A DNA stretch of 64,000 nt, taken from Algoriphagus sp. A40. Its GTDB lineage: Bacteria; Bacteroidota; Bacteroidia; Cytophagales; Cyclobacteriaceae. A program made the translations under genes and the position numbers. Below the pieces are notes generated by a model, which saw only the letters and a list, made by a program, of their open reading frames with translations, had not been told where the DNA came from and did no database searches. Position 1 is the first letter of the stretch. Each line of letters starts with the position of its first letter. The DNA is taken from assembly GCF_002002735.1 (NCBI RefSeq), contig NZ_MUNY01000032.1:27915-91914 (forward strand), in the 5' to 3' direction. Of this stretch, positions 52,899-62,379 are shown in pieces.

Positions 52899-53894
52899 AT
52901 GAAAAAATACGACGTGACTGGCATTGGAAATGCCTTGGTAGATATTGAGTTCAAAGTAAAAGATCAGTTTTTTATTGACAATAAAGTCGAAAAAGGCCTG
53001 ATGACACTAGTGGACGAGGAGCGCCAAAATTCCCTGATGCAGGTGATCAACACCGCAGAAGCAAAAAAGCAAGCAGGAGGATCTGCGGCAAATTCGGTAG
53101 TGGCAGTAAGTCAGTTTGGAGGGAATTCCTATTACTGCTTCCGGGTAGCCAACGACGAACTCGGGCATTTTTACCTCAAGGACTTGAATGACTCGGGGGT
53201 TTCGATTGGTTTGAATCCGGAAAAACTGGAGGAAGGAGTAACAGGCAAGTGTCTGGTGATGGTGACCGAGGATTCCGAACGAACGATGAATACTTTTCTG
53301 GGAATCACGCAGAATTTCTCGGTAAATGACCTCAACGAATCGGCAATCAAAGATTCCAAATACCTGTTTATTGAAGGCTACCTGATTACATCTGAAAACG
53401 GGAAGACCGCGATGAAACATGCCAAGAAAGTGGCTGAAGAAAACGGAGTAAAAGTCGCTTTGACCTTTTCGGACCCGGCAATGGTCAAATATTTCCGTGA
53501 GCCTTTTGACGAAGTGATCGGAGCGAGCGTGGATTTGCTTTTCGCAAATGAAGAAGAAGCCATGCTTTTCACGGGAAAAGACAATCTGTCGGAAGCACGA
53601 GAAGAACTGAAAAAAGTAGCCAAGCACTTTGTGATCACTCAAGGCAAAAACGGAGCGATGATCTTCGATGGAGAAACCTTTATCGACATCGAGCCTTACA
53701 AAACCACAGCAATTGACAGCAACGGCGCCGGAGATATGTTTGCGGGAGCTTTTCTTTACGGAATCACAAACGGACACAGTTATGCGTCTAGTGGAAAGCT
53801 GGCCTCCATGGCAAGCTCCAGGATTGTGAGTCAATTTGGCCCGAGATTACAATGGCATGAGGCCAAAGAAATCCTAGCAAGGCTTAATCCTTAA
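52899..53894 (+). CDS. Adenosine kinase-like PfkB carbohydrate kinase
   Basis: A 331-residue ribokinase-family protein. GIGNALVDIEFKV at the N-terminus, AGGSAANSVVAVSQFGG and the C-terminal anion-hole motif DSNGAGDMFAGAFLYG place it in the PfkB family; the GNALVD start and length are closest to adenosine kinases, which phosphorylate adenosine to AMP. Together with adenine deaminase at 1640 this fits purine salvage. The exact nucleoside is not proven. Confidence 0.85.
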   Translation: MKKYDVTGIGNALVDIEFKVKDQFFIDNKVEKGLMTLVDEERQNSLMQVINTAEAKKQAGGSAANSVVAVSQFGGNSYYCFRVANDELGHFYLKDLNDSGVSIGLNPEKLEEGVTGKCLVMVTEDSERTMNTFLGITQNFSVNDLNESAIKDSKYLFIEGYLITSENGKTAMKHAKKVAEENGVKVALTFSDPAMVKYFREPFDEVIGASVDLLFANEEEAMLFTGKDNLSEAREELKKVAKHFVITQGKNGAMIFDGETFIDIEPYKTTAIDSNGAGDMFAGAFLYGITNGHSYASSGKLASMASSRIVSQFGPRLQWHEAKEILARLNP

Positions 53895-53904
53895 GGTAAA
53901 TTAA

Positions 53905-53932
53905 CGGGGGAGAATGGAGCAAAATCTCCCTC
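53905..53932 (+). terminator. Rho-independent terminator
   Basis: GGGGGAGA pairs with TCTCCCTC around an A-rich loop, followed by a T-rich run, 11 bp after the kinase stop. Confidence 0.7.
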
Positions 53933-54084
53933 GTTTATCTTCTTTTTCCTGCAATGGTGGATTTTTAAAACCCAACACCTACCTTTTTTAGTTTACTTTG
54001 ATGAAAGGCTTATTTCTGATTTGAATCAGATCATACTATTTGCCAACTTATATCCCAATTGAATACTAACCCAATCTTTTTACC

Positions 54085-55416
54085 ATGAGAAAATTCACTG
54101 CCTTAGGCCTGATTGCTGTGCTACTCAGCATACCTGCTTTGGCCCAAAACAAAATCGAGTTCAGGGAATTCACTCTGGACAATGGACTGCATGTTATCAT
54201 GCACCAGGACAATACCACACCTATAGTGGTGACTTCGGTATTGTATCATGTCGGTTCGAAAAATGAAAACCCGGAGCGAACCGGTTTTGCTCATTTTTTT
54301 GAGCACCTGATGTTTGAAGGTTCGGAAAACATTGACCGCGGCCAATACATGAACATCATCCAAAGCCGTGGAGGAACGCTAAACGCATACACTTCCAACG
54401 ACATCACCTATTACTATGAGTTGCTCCCATCGAATGAGCTGGAATTGGCGCTGTACATGGAAAGTGAGCGGATGCTCCACTCCAAGGTGGATATCACTGG
54501 TGTGGAAACTCAACGGGAAGTGGTCAAAGAGGAGAGACGTCAGCGCTACGAAAACCAGCCTTACGGAACAATCCTGCCTGAGACATTGGTAAGAGCCTAT
54601 CAAGTGCACCCGTATCAGTGGGCGCCGATTGGTTCCATGGATCACCTGAATGCAGCCACGATTGAGGAATTTCAGCAGTTTTACAAAGATTTCTACGTGC
54701 CAAACAACGCTACCTTGACTATTGCCGGTGACATCGATTATGCACAGGCGGAGGCTTGGGTGCGGGAATATTTTTCTGAGATTCCAAAAGGAGCAAAAGA
54801 AATCTATCGACCTAATGTAGTTGAACCTAAGAAAACGGTTGAAACACGCGACATCATTTATGACAACATTCAAATTCCTGCTGTAATCCAGGCGTACAAT
54901 TTGCCTCCAAGAAATCATCCGGATTCTTATGCACTGTCCATGCTTTCCACTTACCTGACAGGAGGAAATTCCTCCCTGATGACCAAGGAACTGGTAGACA
55001 AGCAGCAGAAAGCATTGGTGATTGCTGCAATTCCTTTGGAGCTGGAAGACGGAGGGATTTTTATCATGTATGGAATCACCAATATGGGTGTGGAACCAAA
55101 GGATCTGGAAGCAGAAGTGGATCGGTTGATCAAACAAGTGCAGGATCAGGGAATCAGCGACGAGGAATTTGCCAAGCTGAAAAATATCATGGAAAACAAC
55201 ATCGTGAGCGGTAACTCCACAGTGGCAGGTATCGCCGAGAACCTCGCCGAAGCCAAAGTGATCTATGGGGACACCAATTACATCAACCAGGTGATGGATG
55301 CTTATTCCAAAGTGACCAAAGCGGATATTCAGCGTGTGGCCAAAGAATACATGGATCTCACCGGCCGGGTGGTGTTATATTATTTGCCTAAATCAGCTCA
55401 GCCTACTACTGAGTAA
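54085..55416 (+). CDS. M16 family zinc metallopeptidase, active subunit
   Basis: A 443-residue secreted peptidase. Signal peptide MRKFTALGLIAVLLSIPALA; zinc motif HFFEH (70-74) in the inverted HxxEH form, with the distal glutamate region VVKEERRQRYENQ further on. An N-terminal and a C-terminal M16 half are visible (FKLVD-like domain from about 250). M16 peptidases of this size usually work as heterodimers with an inactive partner; the next gene, 27 bp downstream, is that partner. Confidence 0.92.
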   Translation: MRKFTALGLIAVLLSIPALAQNKIEFREFTLDNGLHVIMHQDNTTPIVVTSVLYHVGSKNENPERTGFAHFFEHLMFEGSENIDRGQYMNIIQSRGGTLNAYTSNDITYYYELLPSNELELALYMESERMLHSKVDITGVETQREVVKEERRQRYENQPYGTILPETLVRAYQVHPYQWAPIGSMDHLNAATIEEFQQFYKDFYVPNNATLTIAGDIDYAQAEAWVREYFSEIPKGAKEIYRPNVVEPKKTVETRDIIYDNIQIPAVIQAYNLPPRNHPDSYALSMLSTYLTGGNSSLMTKELVDKQQKALVIAAIPLELEDGGIFIMYGITNMGVEPKDLEAEVDRLIKQVQDQGISDEEFAKLKNIMENNIVSGNSTVAGIAENLAEAKVIYGDTNYINQVMDAYSKVTKADIQRVAKEYMDLTGRVVLYYLPKSAQPTTE

Positions 55417-55443
55417 TTGTTTCACCTAAACGATCGAAAAGAC

Positions 55444-57489
55444 ATGAAAAAATTTGCTATAGCGTTTGTATTTGCCCTTTTGGTATCCATCGGAGGTTTT
55501 GCTCAGGTGGACCGAAGCAAGCTTCCAGCTGCAGGTCCAGCTCCGGAAATCAAAATCGGAGAAGCGGAAACTTTCACTTTGGAAAATGGACTGAAGGTAT
55601 TCGTGGTGAAAAACACCAAACTCCCACGCGTTTCATTTACTCTGGTTTTGGAAAGGGATCCGATTCTGGAAGGAGACAAAGCCGGAATGACCGGTTTCGT
55701 TGGAGAGATGATGATGGCGGGCACCAAAAACAGGAGCAAGGATCAGTTGGATCAGGAAATTGACTTTATCGGAGCAAGCCTGAGCGCTTCATCGACCTCG
55801 ATGTTTGCTTCTTCCTTGAAAAAGCACCAGGGGAAAGTGCTTGAACTGATGGCCGACGTGCTTTACAATCCGGTTTTTCCGCAGGAGGAATTGGATAAAT
55901 TGAAAAAGCAGTCTCTCACCGGTTTGGCTCAAAGCAAAGACAACCCCAATGCGATTTCCGGCAGGCTTTCATCTGCCGTGGTGTTTGGCAAAAACCATCC
56001 CTATGGTGAAGTAGAATCTGAGAAAACTATCAATAACATCACAGTAGAAGATGTGAAAAGCTACTATTCGACCTACTTCAAACCTAATATCGCTTACCTG
56101 GCGATCGTTGGAGACATGGATAAGGCTGAAGCCGAAAAAGTGGTGAAGCAGTATTTCGGAAACTGGCAGCAAGGGGAAGTTCCAAAATTCACTTACCCGA
56201 TGCCTGAGCGTGCCTCCAAAAGAGCGGTTGCCTTGGTGGATAGAAGTTCATCCGTGCAGTCCGTGATCAATGTGACCCAACCGGTGAAAATGAAAATCGG
56301 AGATCAGGATTACATTTCCAGCCGATTGTTGAATCAGATATTGGGTGGAGGATCCGCTTCCCGCTTATTTATGAATCTGCGAGAGGACAAAGGCTACACC
56401 TATGGAGCTTACTCCTCCATCGGCGCCGATAAATTAGTGGCTACTATTTCTGCCAATGCTTCCGTCCGAACCGAAGTGACTGATTCTGCGGTTCATGAAT
56501 TCATTTACGAAATCCAGAATCTGGTCGAAAATGGGGTTACGGAAGAAGAACTTGCTAAAGCTAAAGCAGAATTGTCCGGTAGTTTTGGCCGTTCACTGGA
56601 GCAGCCTGCGACTGTGGCAAACTTCGCACTGAACATTGACCGCTACAAACTCCCCAAAGACTATTATGAGACCTATTTGCAAAAGCTCAATGCCCTGACT
56701 GTCGCCGATATCAACGCTACAGCAAAACGACTGATCGAGCCGGATAAATTCGTCATCACTACTGTCGGTAATGGGTCTGAAATCAAGGAAAAATTGGCTC
56801 AGTTTGGGGAAGTTGTCATGTATGACAACATGGGGATGCCTGCCAAAGAGCTGACTGCCGATGCTGACATGACAGCCGAAAAAGTCCTCGAAAACTACCT
56901 GACTGCAATCGGTGGAGCTGAGAAGGTGAAGGCCATCAAAACTGCCAAAATCTCCATGGATGCCGACGTCATGGGGACACCTTTGAACCTGGCATTTGTC
57001 TATGACTCTCAAAATGGAAGATATGGACAGAAGCTATCTGTGGGTGGAAATGTAATGCAAAAGACTACTTTGGCAGACGGAAAAGGCTCTATGTCGGTAC
57101 AGGGCCAGTCTATGGAAATGAACGAAGCCCAATTGGCCGAAGCCAAGTTGAACTCTTTCCTTTTCCCAGAGTCCGTTTATCAGGAAATGGGATATACCCT
57201 GACTTTTGATGGTTTGAAAGATGTAGACGGTACGCCTGCCTATAAAGTGATCATCACTGCAGCTTCGGGCGCCAAACTGACTAACTACTACTCACAGGAA
57301 TCTGGATTGAAGATCAAGTATGAAAATCCGGCATCTGGAGATACGTTCTATTCCGATTATCAGGCAAAAGACGGAGTGTTGCTTCCGATGGCATGGACCA
57401 TCAAGTCTCCGGCGATTCCTGTTCCTTTGGAAGCCAAGGTGACTTCAATGGAATTGAATGTTCCAGTCACGGACGAGGATATTAATTAA
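55444..57489 (+). CDS. M16-like inactive subunit with extra C-terminal domain
   Basis: A 681-residue secreted protein. Residues from about 40 to 450 form an M16 fold in which the HxxEH zinc motif is replaced by GFVGEMMMAG, so it should be catalytically inactive, while the GGGSASRLFMNLREDKGYTYGA Arg/Tyr segment (cited in part) that helps the partner bind peptide is kept. Residues about 475-681 form an additional domain (ENYLTAIGGAEKVKAIKTAK, FPESVYQEMGYTL, FYSDYQ) that is homologous to the whole of the next gene. The ATG at 55444 begins the signal peptide; an upstream TTG at 55417 was rejected. Confidence 0.9.
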   Translation: MKKFAIAFVFALLVSIGGFAQVDRSKLPAAGPAPEIKIGEAETFTLENGLKVFVVKNTKLPRVSFTLVLERDPILEGDKAGMTGFVGEMMMAGTKNRSKDQLDQEIDFIGASLSASSTSMFASSLKKHQGKVLELMADVLYNPVFPQEELDKLKKQSLTGLAQSKDNPNAISGRLSSAVVFGKNHPYGEVESEKTINNITVEDVKSYYSTYFKPNIAYLAIVGDMDKAEAEKVVKQYFGNWQQGEVPKFTYPMPERASKRAVALVDRSSSVQSVINVTQPVKMKIGDQDYISSRLLNQILGGGSASRLFMNLREDKGYTYGAYSSIGADKLVATISANASVRTEVTDSAVHEFIYEIQNLVENGVTEEELAKAKAELSGSFGRSLEQPATVANFALNIDRYKLPKDYYETYLQKLNALTVADINATAKRLIEPDKFVITTVGNGSEIKEKLAQFGEVVMYDNMGMPAKELTADADMTAEKVLENYLTAIGGAEKVKAIKTAKISMDADVMGTPLNLAFVYDSQNGRYGQKLSVGGNVMQKTTLADGKGSMSVQGQSMEMNEAQLAEAKLNSFLFPESVYQEMGYTLTFDGLKDVDGTPAYKVIITAASGAKLTNYYSQESGLKIKYENPASGDTFYSDYQAKDGVLLPMAWTIKSPAIPVPLEAKVTSMELNVPVTDEDIN

Positions 57490-57496
57490 TCAAAGA

Positions 57497-57522
57497 AAAG
57501 GGGAGAGTGATCTCCTCTTTTT
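57497..57522 (+). terminator. Rho-independent terminator of the M16 operon
   Basis: AGGGGAGA pairs with TCTCCTCT around GTGA, followed by TTTTTC. Confidence 0.8.
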
Positions 57523-57556
57523 TCTTTAGCATGTTATAACAATCAATTATCTACCC

Positions 57557-58285
57557 ATGAAAGTAAAATCAATTATATTCTCTGCCCTATTTGTTGCAGC
57601 AGTCCAAGGTGAACTTTTCGCAAATAAAGTCCTTCGATCTGAGGAGCAACAAGTCCTTGTTGAAAACGACCCCGTTGAAATAATTGCCAGCTATATCAAA
57701 GCAGTTGGTGGCGAGGAAAAGGTGAAAAGCATCAAAAATGCCAGCATGACTGCCGAAGCAAATTTTCAGGGTCAGGTCATTGAAATCAAAACTATTGCGG
57801 ATTCTGAAAACACCAGAATGATGCAATCCACAGCTGTAGGAGGCAATGTGATGCAAAAAACTTTGCTCGTCGGAGGCAAAGGTCAAATGGTCATGATGGG
57901 CCAAGTTCAGGAACTTCCTGAAGAAACTGCGGCATTGCTCAAGCCGCAAACCTATGTTTTCCCGGAGCAGTATTACGAAGAAATGGGTTTTACACTGGAG
58001 TTTTTGGGAACCGAGGACGTTGAAGGACAGCAAGCAAACAAATTGGGAGTCACTGCCCCTAATGGAATGGTGACCCATGAGTTTTATTCTGTAGAGAGTG
58101 GCTTGAAGCTAAAAACCAGTTCAGAGGCAACCGGCGAAATCTCCTATTCCGACTATCAGGAAATTGACGGAATTATGTTTCCGATGCTTCTGACGATCAA
58201 AAATCCAATGCTACCGACTGCTCTGGAAGCCAAAATGATTTCAGTGAAATTCAATCAGACTTTATCGGATTCGGATTTCCAATAA
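57557..58285 (+). CDS. Secreted protein homologous to the C-terminal domain of the M16-like subunit
   Basis: A 242-residue protein with a signal peptide (MKVKSIIFSALFVAAVQGELFA). Its body parallels the last 200 residues of the preceding gene: IIASYIKAVGGEEKVKSIKN against VLENYLTAIGGAEKVKAIKT; AVGGNVMQKTLLVGGKGQM against SVGGNVMQKTTLADGKGSM; YSDYQEIDGIMFPM against YSDYQAKDGVLLPM. The fold resembles LolA/LolB-type lipoprotein-carrier domains. Probably a local duplication of the C-terminal domain. A terminator separates the two genes, so expression may be independent. Confidence 0.8.
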   Translation: MKVKSIIFSALFVAAVQGELFANKVLRSEEQQVLVENDPVEIIASYIKAVGGEEKVKSIKNASMTAEANFQGQVIEIKTIADSENTRMMQSTAVGGNVMQKTLLVGGKGQMVMMGQVQELPEETAALLKPQTYVFPEQYYEEMGFTLEFLGTEDVEGQQANKLGVTAPNGMVTHEFYSVESGLKLKTSSEATGEISYSDYQEIDGIMFPMLLTIKNPMLPTALEAKMISVKFNQTLSDSDFQ

Positions 58286-58310
58286 TTGTAATTCTGATTA
58301 GAAAAGTAAG

Positions 58311-58336
58311 AGGCCTCCGGAGTTTGGGGGCCTTTT
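58311..58336 (+). terminator. Rho-independent terminator
   Basis: AGGCCTCC pairs with GGGGGCCT and is followed by TTTTT; it sits in the 51-bp gap before the convergent M61 gene. Confidence 0.75.
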
Positions 58337-59995
58337 TTATGCCATCCACTTTTCTGAAAGGGAATTGAGTTCTTTCGGAAAAAGTCTATAAACTGGAAAG
58401 AAATTGCCGTTTTCTAGAAACACATTCAATTCTAAAAATCTGCCAAAGCGGTCTATCTGGAGCTTCAAGGGATTTGAATCCAAAGGCTTTTCTATTGGCC
58501 AATTGATGATCCGGTCATTTTTCATCAAGGTAAAAAAGGCTCTGGATTCGGGATGAATTTGGGTGATTTCCCCTTCGGAACTTGTCCGAATCCCCAATTG
58601 GTGCAAAAGCCAGTCTTCTCCAAAAGTTTCCTGTATTTCAATTCCAATTTCATTAAGAAGAGATTCGAGTTTTGGAAATAGGTTTTGATATCCATAAACG
58701 AAGTCAATGAAAAACTGCTTGATTTCAATTTGTTCAGCAAATTCGGCAAAAATCAAATTTTCAAAATCCTGAAATTCGTAGCCTTTAAATGGTTTGCCGA
58801 ATCGCTCCCACATCTTTTTCATCACAGTTGCCAGAGAACTTCCAGTTTTCAACAAAAGGATATCAAGGCAAATTGCCAGCAATGCGCCTCTGGTGTAGAT
58901 ATTGACTCTGCGGTCCGGAATTCCCGCCACATAACCATCCAGCCAGAGGTCAAAGGATGACTCTTGGATGGTGTAATTTTTCCACCCAAAGTTGGAGGCT
59001 TCTCTGGCGATGACTTTTTCAAAATGCCTCAGGTAGGTTTCAAGATCATAAACTCCCGACTTGAGTAGGTACAAATCTCCCATATAGGTCGTGACTCCTT
59101 CCAGTACCAGGCCGGCTTGGGTGTAAGTTTCTTTGGAAAAATCATAAGGCAAAAGCTCCTTTGGCCGAATCCGGCAGACATTCCAGGCATGATAAAGTTC
59201 ATGGCAGCTAACCCCCAGCAATTCCTCCATTTGGGCAAAGTCTTGAAGACTTTCTGCAGGTCCAAAGGTGATCACTGTACCTCTCCTGTGCTCGACTCCA
59301 TGATAATGCGGATAGGAAAGAAACTGGAAAATGAAGTGGTATTCCTCTTCCGGAAATTCCCCGAAATCGTGAATTAACTTTTCTGAAAAGGCCTTAAATC
59401 GATCCAGAAACAAGTTTTGATCAAAATGAACCATTCCATGAATCCAGATGCGAAAGTTGGTTTTCCCGACCTTATATTCCCAATGAATCAGATTTTTAGC
59501 CGCCAAAATGGTCGAATCAGCAAGCATCTGGAAGTTTTCGGCTGTCCATTTTGAGGAAGAAAGAGGACTAAGCGTGCTGATTTGCTGGGGAAAGTCTGGT
59601 AGGTTGAGAGTCACTTCGATTGCCTCTTCACTTTTTTCCAAAACCTCAATACAGCAATTAACCAAATTCACATAGACTTGCTCATCATCCGCCCATGCGC
59701 TTCCGGCATCCATTTTTCCCGCCCAGTATTCGTATTCGATTTGGATCTTGCCGTTGGTGGTGGGTATAATTTCCCAGCGATCTTTGGAGGATTTTGCGAA
59801 GGGTTTTTGATTTTTTTTCTCATCAAAAACCCGAAATCCACGGATATTCTGAGCGTAATTTGCCAATTGATAGCGACCAGCCCTCCAAGCTGGGAGTTGG
59901 AGGAAAATGGACTTTTCTTCCAAAACATCAAGTCCCAACCGGATTTGAATGAATTGTGAAGCGGGATTTTTGCAGGAAATCTGGACTTTAATCAT
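58337..59995 (-). CDS. M61 family metallopeptidase (glycyl aminopeptidase-like)
   Basis: A 552-residue protein. The zinc motif HELYHAWN lies near residue 263, followed by the EGVTTYMGDLYLLKSG segment with the third ligand. An N-terminal beta-sandwich domain (LQLPAWRAGRYQLANYAQNI) and a degenerate PDZ-like C-terminal part are consistent with M61. The ATG at 59995 (MIKVQISCKN) gives a normal start; a longer frame to 60091 overlaps the divergent rpmH promoter and was rejected. No signal peptide is visible, so it may be cytosolic. Confidence 0.88.
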   Translation of the reverse strand: MIKVQISCKNPASQFIQIRLGLDVLEEKSIFLQLPAWRAGRYQLANYAQNIRGFRVFDEKKNQKPFAKSSKDRWEIIPTTNGKIQIEYEYWAGKMDAGSAWADDEQVYVNLVNCCIEVLEKSEEAIEVTLNLPDFPQQISTLSPLSSSKWTAENFQMLADSTILAAKNLIHWEYKVGKTNFRIWIHGMVHFDQNLFLDRFKAFSEKLIHDFGEFPEEEYHFIFQFLSYPHYHGVEHRRGTVITFGPAESLQDFAQMEELLGVSCHELYHAWNVCRIRPKELLPYDFSKETYTQAGLVLEGVTTYMGDLYLLKSGVYDLETYLRHFEKVIAREASNFGWKNYTIQESSFDLWLDGYVAGIPDRRVNIYTRGALLAICLDILLLKTGSSLATVMKKMWERFGKPFKGYEFQDFENLIFAEFAEQIEIKQFFIDFVYGYQNLFPKLESLLNEIGIEIQETFGEDWLLHQLGIRTSSEGEITQIHPESRAFFTLMKNDRIINWPIEKPLDSNPLKLQIDRFGRFLELNVFLENGNFFPVYRLFPKELNSLSEKWMA

Positions 59996-60035
59996 GGGTT
60001 TCTTACTGAGTCTCAAAACAAATGTAGAAGTCGGA

Positions 60036-60066
60036 TTTGTATTTAAGAAAATGGTACATATCTTTG
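60036..60066 (+). promoter_or_regulatory. Promoter of rpmH-rnpA
   Basis: TTTG at 60036-60039, a 19-bp spacer and TATCTTTG at 60059-60066, a perfect match to the Bacteroidota promoter consensus. Transcription would start near 60073, about 60 nt before rpmH. Confidence 0.7.
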
Positions 60067-60132
60067 CAGTCCTTTTTGGGGTCAATGCCAAAGAGAAAAG
60101 TCAAGGGAGCAATTAGATAACGATATTCGATC

Positions 60133-60291
60133 ATGAAAAGAACATTCCAGCCTTCTAACAGAAAAAGAAAAAACAAGCACGGCTTCAGAGAAAGAATGGC
60201 TACTGCTAATGGTAGAAGAGTTTTGAGAGCCAGAAGAGCAAAAGGAAGACACAAGCTGACTGTATCTTCTGAAAAGACTTTGAAGAAGTAA
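60133..60291 (+). CDS. rpmH: 50S ribosomal protein L34
   Basis: A 52-residue very basic protein starting [20 protein letters not shown], with the L34 core [20 protein letters not shown] structural protein of the large ribosomal subunit. As in most bacteria it directly precedes rnpA. The gene is short, but the family match is unmistakable. Confidence 0.97.
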   Translation: MKRTFQPSNRKRKNKHGFRERMATANGRRVLRARRAKGRHKLTVSSEKTLKK

Positions 60292-60339
60292 TTCTCTGCG
60301 CTGGTTTTCGTATGTTCGCATACGAGTACAGTCCCTGCG

Positions 60340-60720
60340 ATGAATTTTCGACTTCCCAAATCTGAGCGGCTACATGCCGAAAAACTAATCAAGGAACTTT
60401 TTAACGAAGGTTCCTCTTTTTTTTTGTACCCTTTCAAAGTGCTCTTTTTAAGGAAAATTGACCTTTCAGGGCAAGCTAACCAAGTGCTTTTTTCCGTTTC
60501 GAAAAAGAAAATCAAGCGGGCCAACGGTCGAAACTTCATCAAACGAAGACTCAAAGAAGCCTACCGACTCAATAAGCATATATTGCCTGCTGATGGAATC
60601 ATCCTGGGGGTTATATTTGTTGGCAAAGCAGATATGTCTTTTGCAGAGATAGAACCCAAAATGAAACAAGCCCTCAACAGACTAAACCAGGAATTACCCC
60701 AAAATTCACTTTCCTCATGA
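60340..60720 (+). CDS. rnpA: Ribonuclease P protein component
   Basis: A 126-residue basic protein that binds RNase P RNA for tRNA 5' maturation. FRLPKSERLHAEKLIKELF is the N-terminal family motif, and the RNR motif is KRANGRNFIKRRLKEAYR. Its stop overlaps the start of the S41 peptidase gene by 4 bp (ATGA). Confidence 0.95.
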   Translation: MNFRLPKSERLHAEKLIKELFNEGSSFFLYPFKVLFLRKIDLSGQANQVLFSVSKKKIKRANGRNFIKRRLKEAYRLNKHILPADGIILGVIFVGKADMSFAEIEPKMKQALNRLNQELPQNSLSS

Positions 60721-62378
60721 TCCAAAAATTGAAAAAACCGGTTGTTTTTATTCCGCTGATTCTGGTGCTTTTTTCAGGAGTTTTTGCCTTTCAGGTGAAA
60801 AACGACAAGCTTTTTGCGCTGGCTAAGAACATAGACATTTTCGCTACCCTGGTCAGAGAATTGGACTCTTACTATGTGGATGAGATCGATGCGGATCAGC
60901 TGGTGACCATAGGGATCAATGCGATGTTGGAGGAATTGGATCCCTATACCGAGTACATTCCCGAGGAAGATTCGGATGATTTTCGGATGTTGACGACGGG
61001 AGAATATGCCGGAATCGGAGCATTGATCGGGAATCGGGGAGAAGGAAATATGGTATTGATGCCATATACAGGATTTCCTGCGCAGAGTGCCGGTTTGAAA
61101 ATCGCTGATTACATTCTGAAAATTGACTCAGTGGACGTGGTCGGAAAACCAACCTCTGAGGTTTCTGAATTGTTGAAAGGCCCTGCAAATACTCCATTGA
61201 GCGTAAAAGTCCTTCGTGATACAGACACCTTGGAGTTTTCTTTGATCCGAAAAAAAATCACCATTAAAAATGTTCCTTTCTACGGGAAATTGGATGATAA
61301 AACGGGCTATATCAAACTGGCGGATTTTACAACCAATGCCTCAGCTGAGGTAAGAAACGCCTTGGTGAATCTCAAATTCCAGGGAGCTGACCGATTGATT
61401 TTGGATTTGAGAGACAATCCAGGCGGACTGTTGAATGAAGCCGTGGAGATTGTAAATCTTTTTATCCCCAAAGGAAAAGAAGTAGTAAAGACCCTTGGCA
61501 AACTTCAAAATGTGAATTATACCTACAAGACTACCAAAACACCGGTAGATAAGGATATTCCGATTGTGGTGCTGATCAATGAACGAAGTGCTTCGGCTGC
61601 AGAGATCGTTGCCGGTGCTTTGCAGGATTATGACCGGGCTGTTTTGGTTGGGAGAAAATCCTTCGGAAAAGGCTTGGTGCAGACCACCATTCCATTGACT
61701 TACAATGCCCAGGTGAAAATCACGACGGCCAAATATTACATTCCGAGCGGACGCTGCATCCAGGCCATTGACTATGCTCAATCCAGAGAAAATGGGGCAA
61801 TTACTTCTGTTCCGGATTCTTTGAGAAAGGAATTCAAAACCGCCAATGGCAGAGTGGTTTTGGACGGAGCTGGAATCGAACCTGACGATCTCGTGGAGGA
61901 AGTGACTTACGCGCCGATTTCCTATACTCTGGTTGCTGGAAATCATGTCTTTGATTTTGCCACGCAATATTTCTATAAGCACAAGTCAATTTCTAACCCG
62001 ATGACTTTTACCATATCGGATCAGGATTTTGAAGAATTCAAGAAATTCCTGGTCGGAAAAGAATACGACTACACCACTTATACAGAGAAATCTTTGGAGG
62101 ATTTGGAAAAGTATGCTGAAAAAGAGGTCTATTTTGAAGAAATCAAGTCCCAGCTGGAGGCGATCAAAGCAAAAGTGAATCATAGCAAAGAACAAGACCT
62201 CGACAATCATAAAGAAGAGGTCAAAAAAATCCTCAGCGAAGAGATTGTTTCACGATACTATTTTCAGGAAGGAATGATTGAGGCTGGCCTCGACCAGGAT
62301 CCTGCAGTTGATATGGCCAAAACCTACCTGTCTGATCCCCTTAAAACCTCCAAGGTTTTAACTTCCTCCGCCAAGTAA
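60717..62378 (+). CDS. S41 family carboxy-terminal processing peptidase
   Basis: A 553-residue exported peptidase. An N-terminal hydrophobic segment (VVFIPLILVLFSGVFAF) acts as signal or anchor. A PDZ domain (GIGALIGNRGEGNMVLMPYTGFPA region) is followed by the tail-specific protease domain with the catalytic Ser in NERSASAAEIVAGAL (near residue 290) and Lys in RKSFGKGLVQ (near 317). The C-terminal extension after 440 is charged and probably helical. It degrades or trims periplasmic proteins. The rnpA overlap suggests coupling. Confidence 0.92.
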   Translation: MIQKLKKPVVFIPLILVLFSGVFAFQVKNDKLFALAKNIDIFATLVRELDSYYVDEIDADQLVTIGINAMLEELDPYTEYIPEEDSDDFRMLTTGEYAGIGALIGNRGEGNMVLMPYTGFPAQSAGLKIADYILKIDSVDVVGKPTSEVSELLKGPANTPLSVKVLRDTDTLEFSLIRKKITIKNVPFYGKLDDKTGYIKLADFTTNASAEVRNALVNLKFQGADRLILDLRDNPGGLLNEAVEIVNLFIPKGKEVVKTLGKLQNVNYTYKTTKTPVDKDIPIVVLINERSASAAEIVAGALQDYDRAVLVGRKSFGKGLVQTTIPLTYNAQVKITTAKYYIPSGRCIQAIDYAQSRENGAITSVPDSLRKEFKTANGRVVLDGAGIEPDDLVEEVTYAPISYTLVAGNHVFDFATQYFYKHKSISNPMTFTISDQDFEEFKKFLVGKEYDYTTYTEKSLEDLEKYAEKEVYFEEIKSQLEAIKAKVNHSKEQDLDNHKEEVKKILSEEIVSRYYFQEGMIEAGLDQDPAVDMAKTYLSDPLKTSKVLTSSAK

Positions 62379-62379
62379 T

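Noticed and set aside
53007..53834. Open frame of 275 codons on the minus strand inside the adenosine kinase-like gene
   Set aside because: Antisense shadow of a conserved kinase; no motif.
54379..55137. Open frame of 252 codons on the minus strand inside the M16 peptidase gene
   Set aside because: Antisense shadow; composition rich in His, Phe and Arg.
59996..60091. N-terminal extension of the M61 peptidase
   Set aside because: The 32 extra residues do not look like a signal peptide and overlap the rpmH promoter on the other strand.
62341..62365. TTAAAACC/GGTTTTAA palindrome near the end of the S41 peptidase gene as a terminator
   Set aside because: It is inside the coding region and the next gene starts 1 bp after the stop, so termination there is unlikely.
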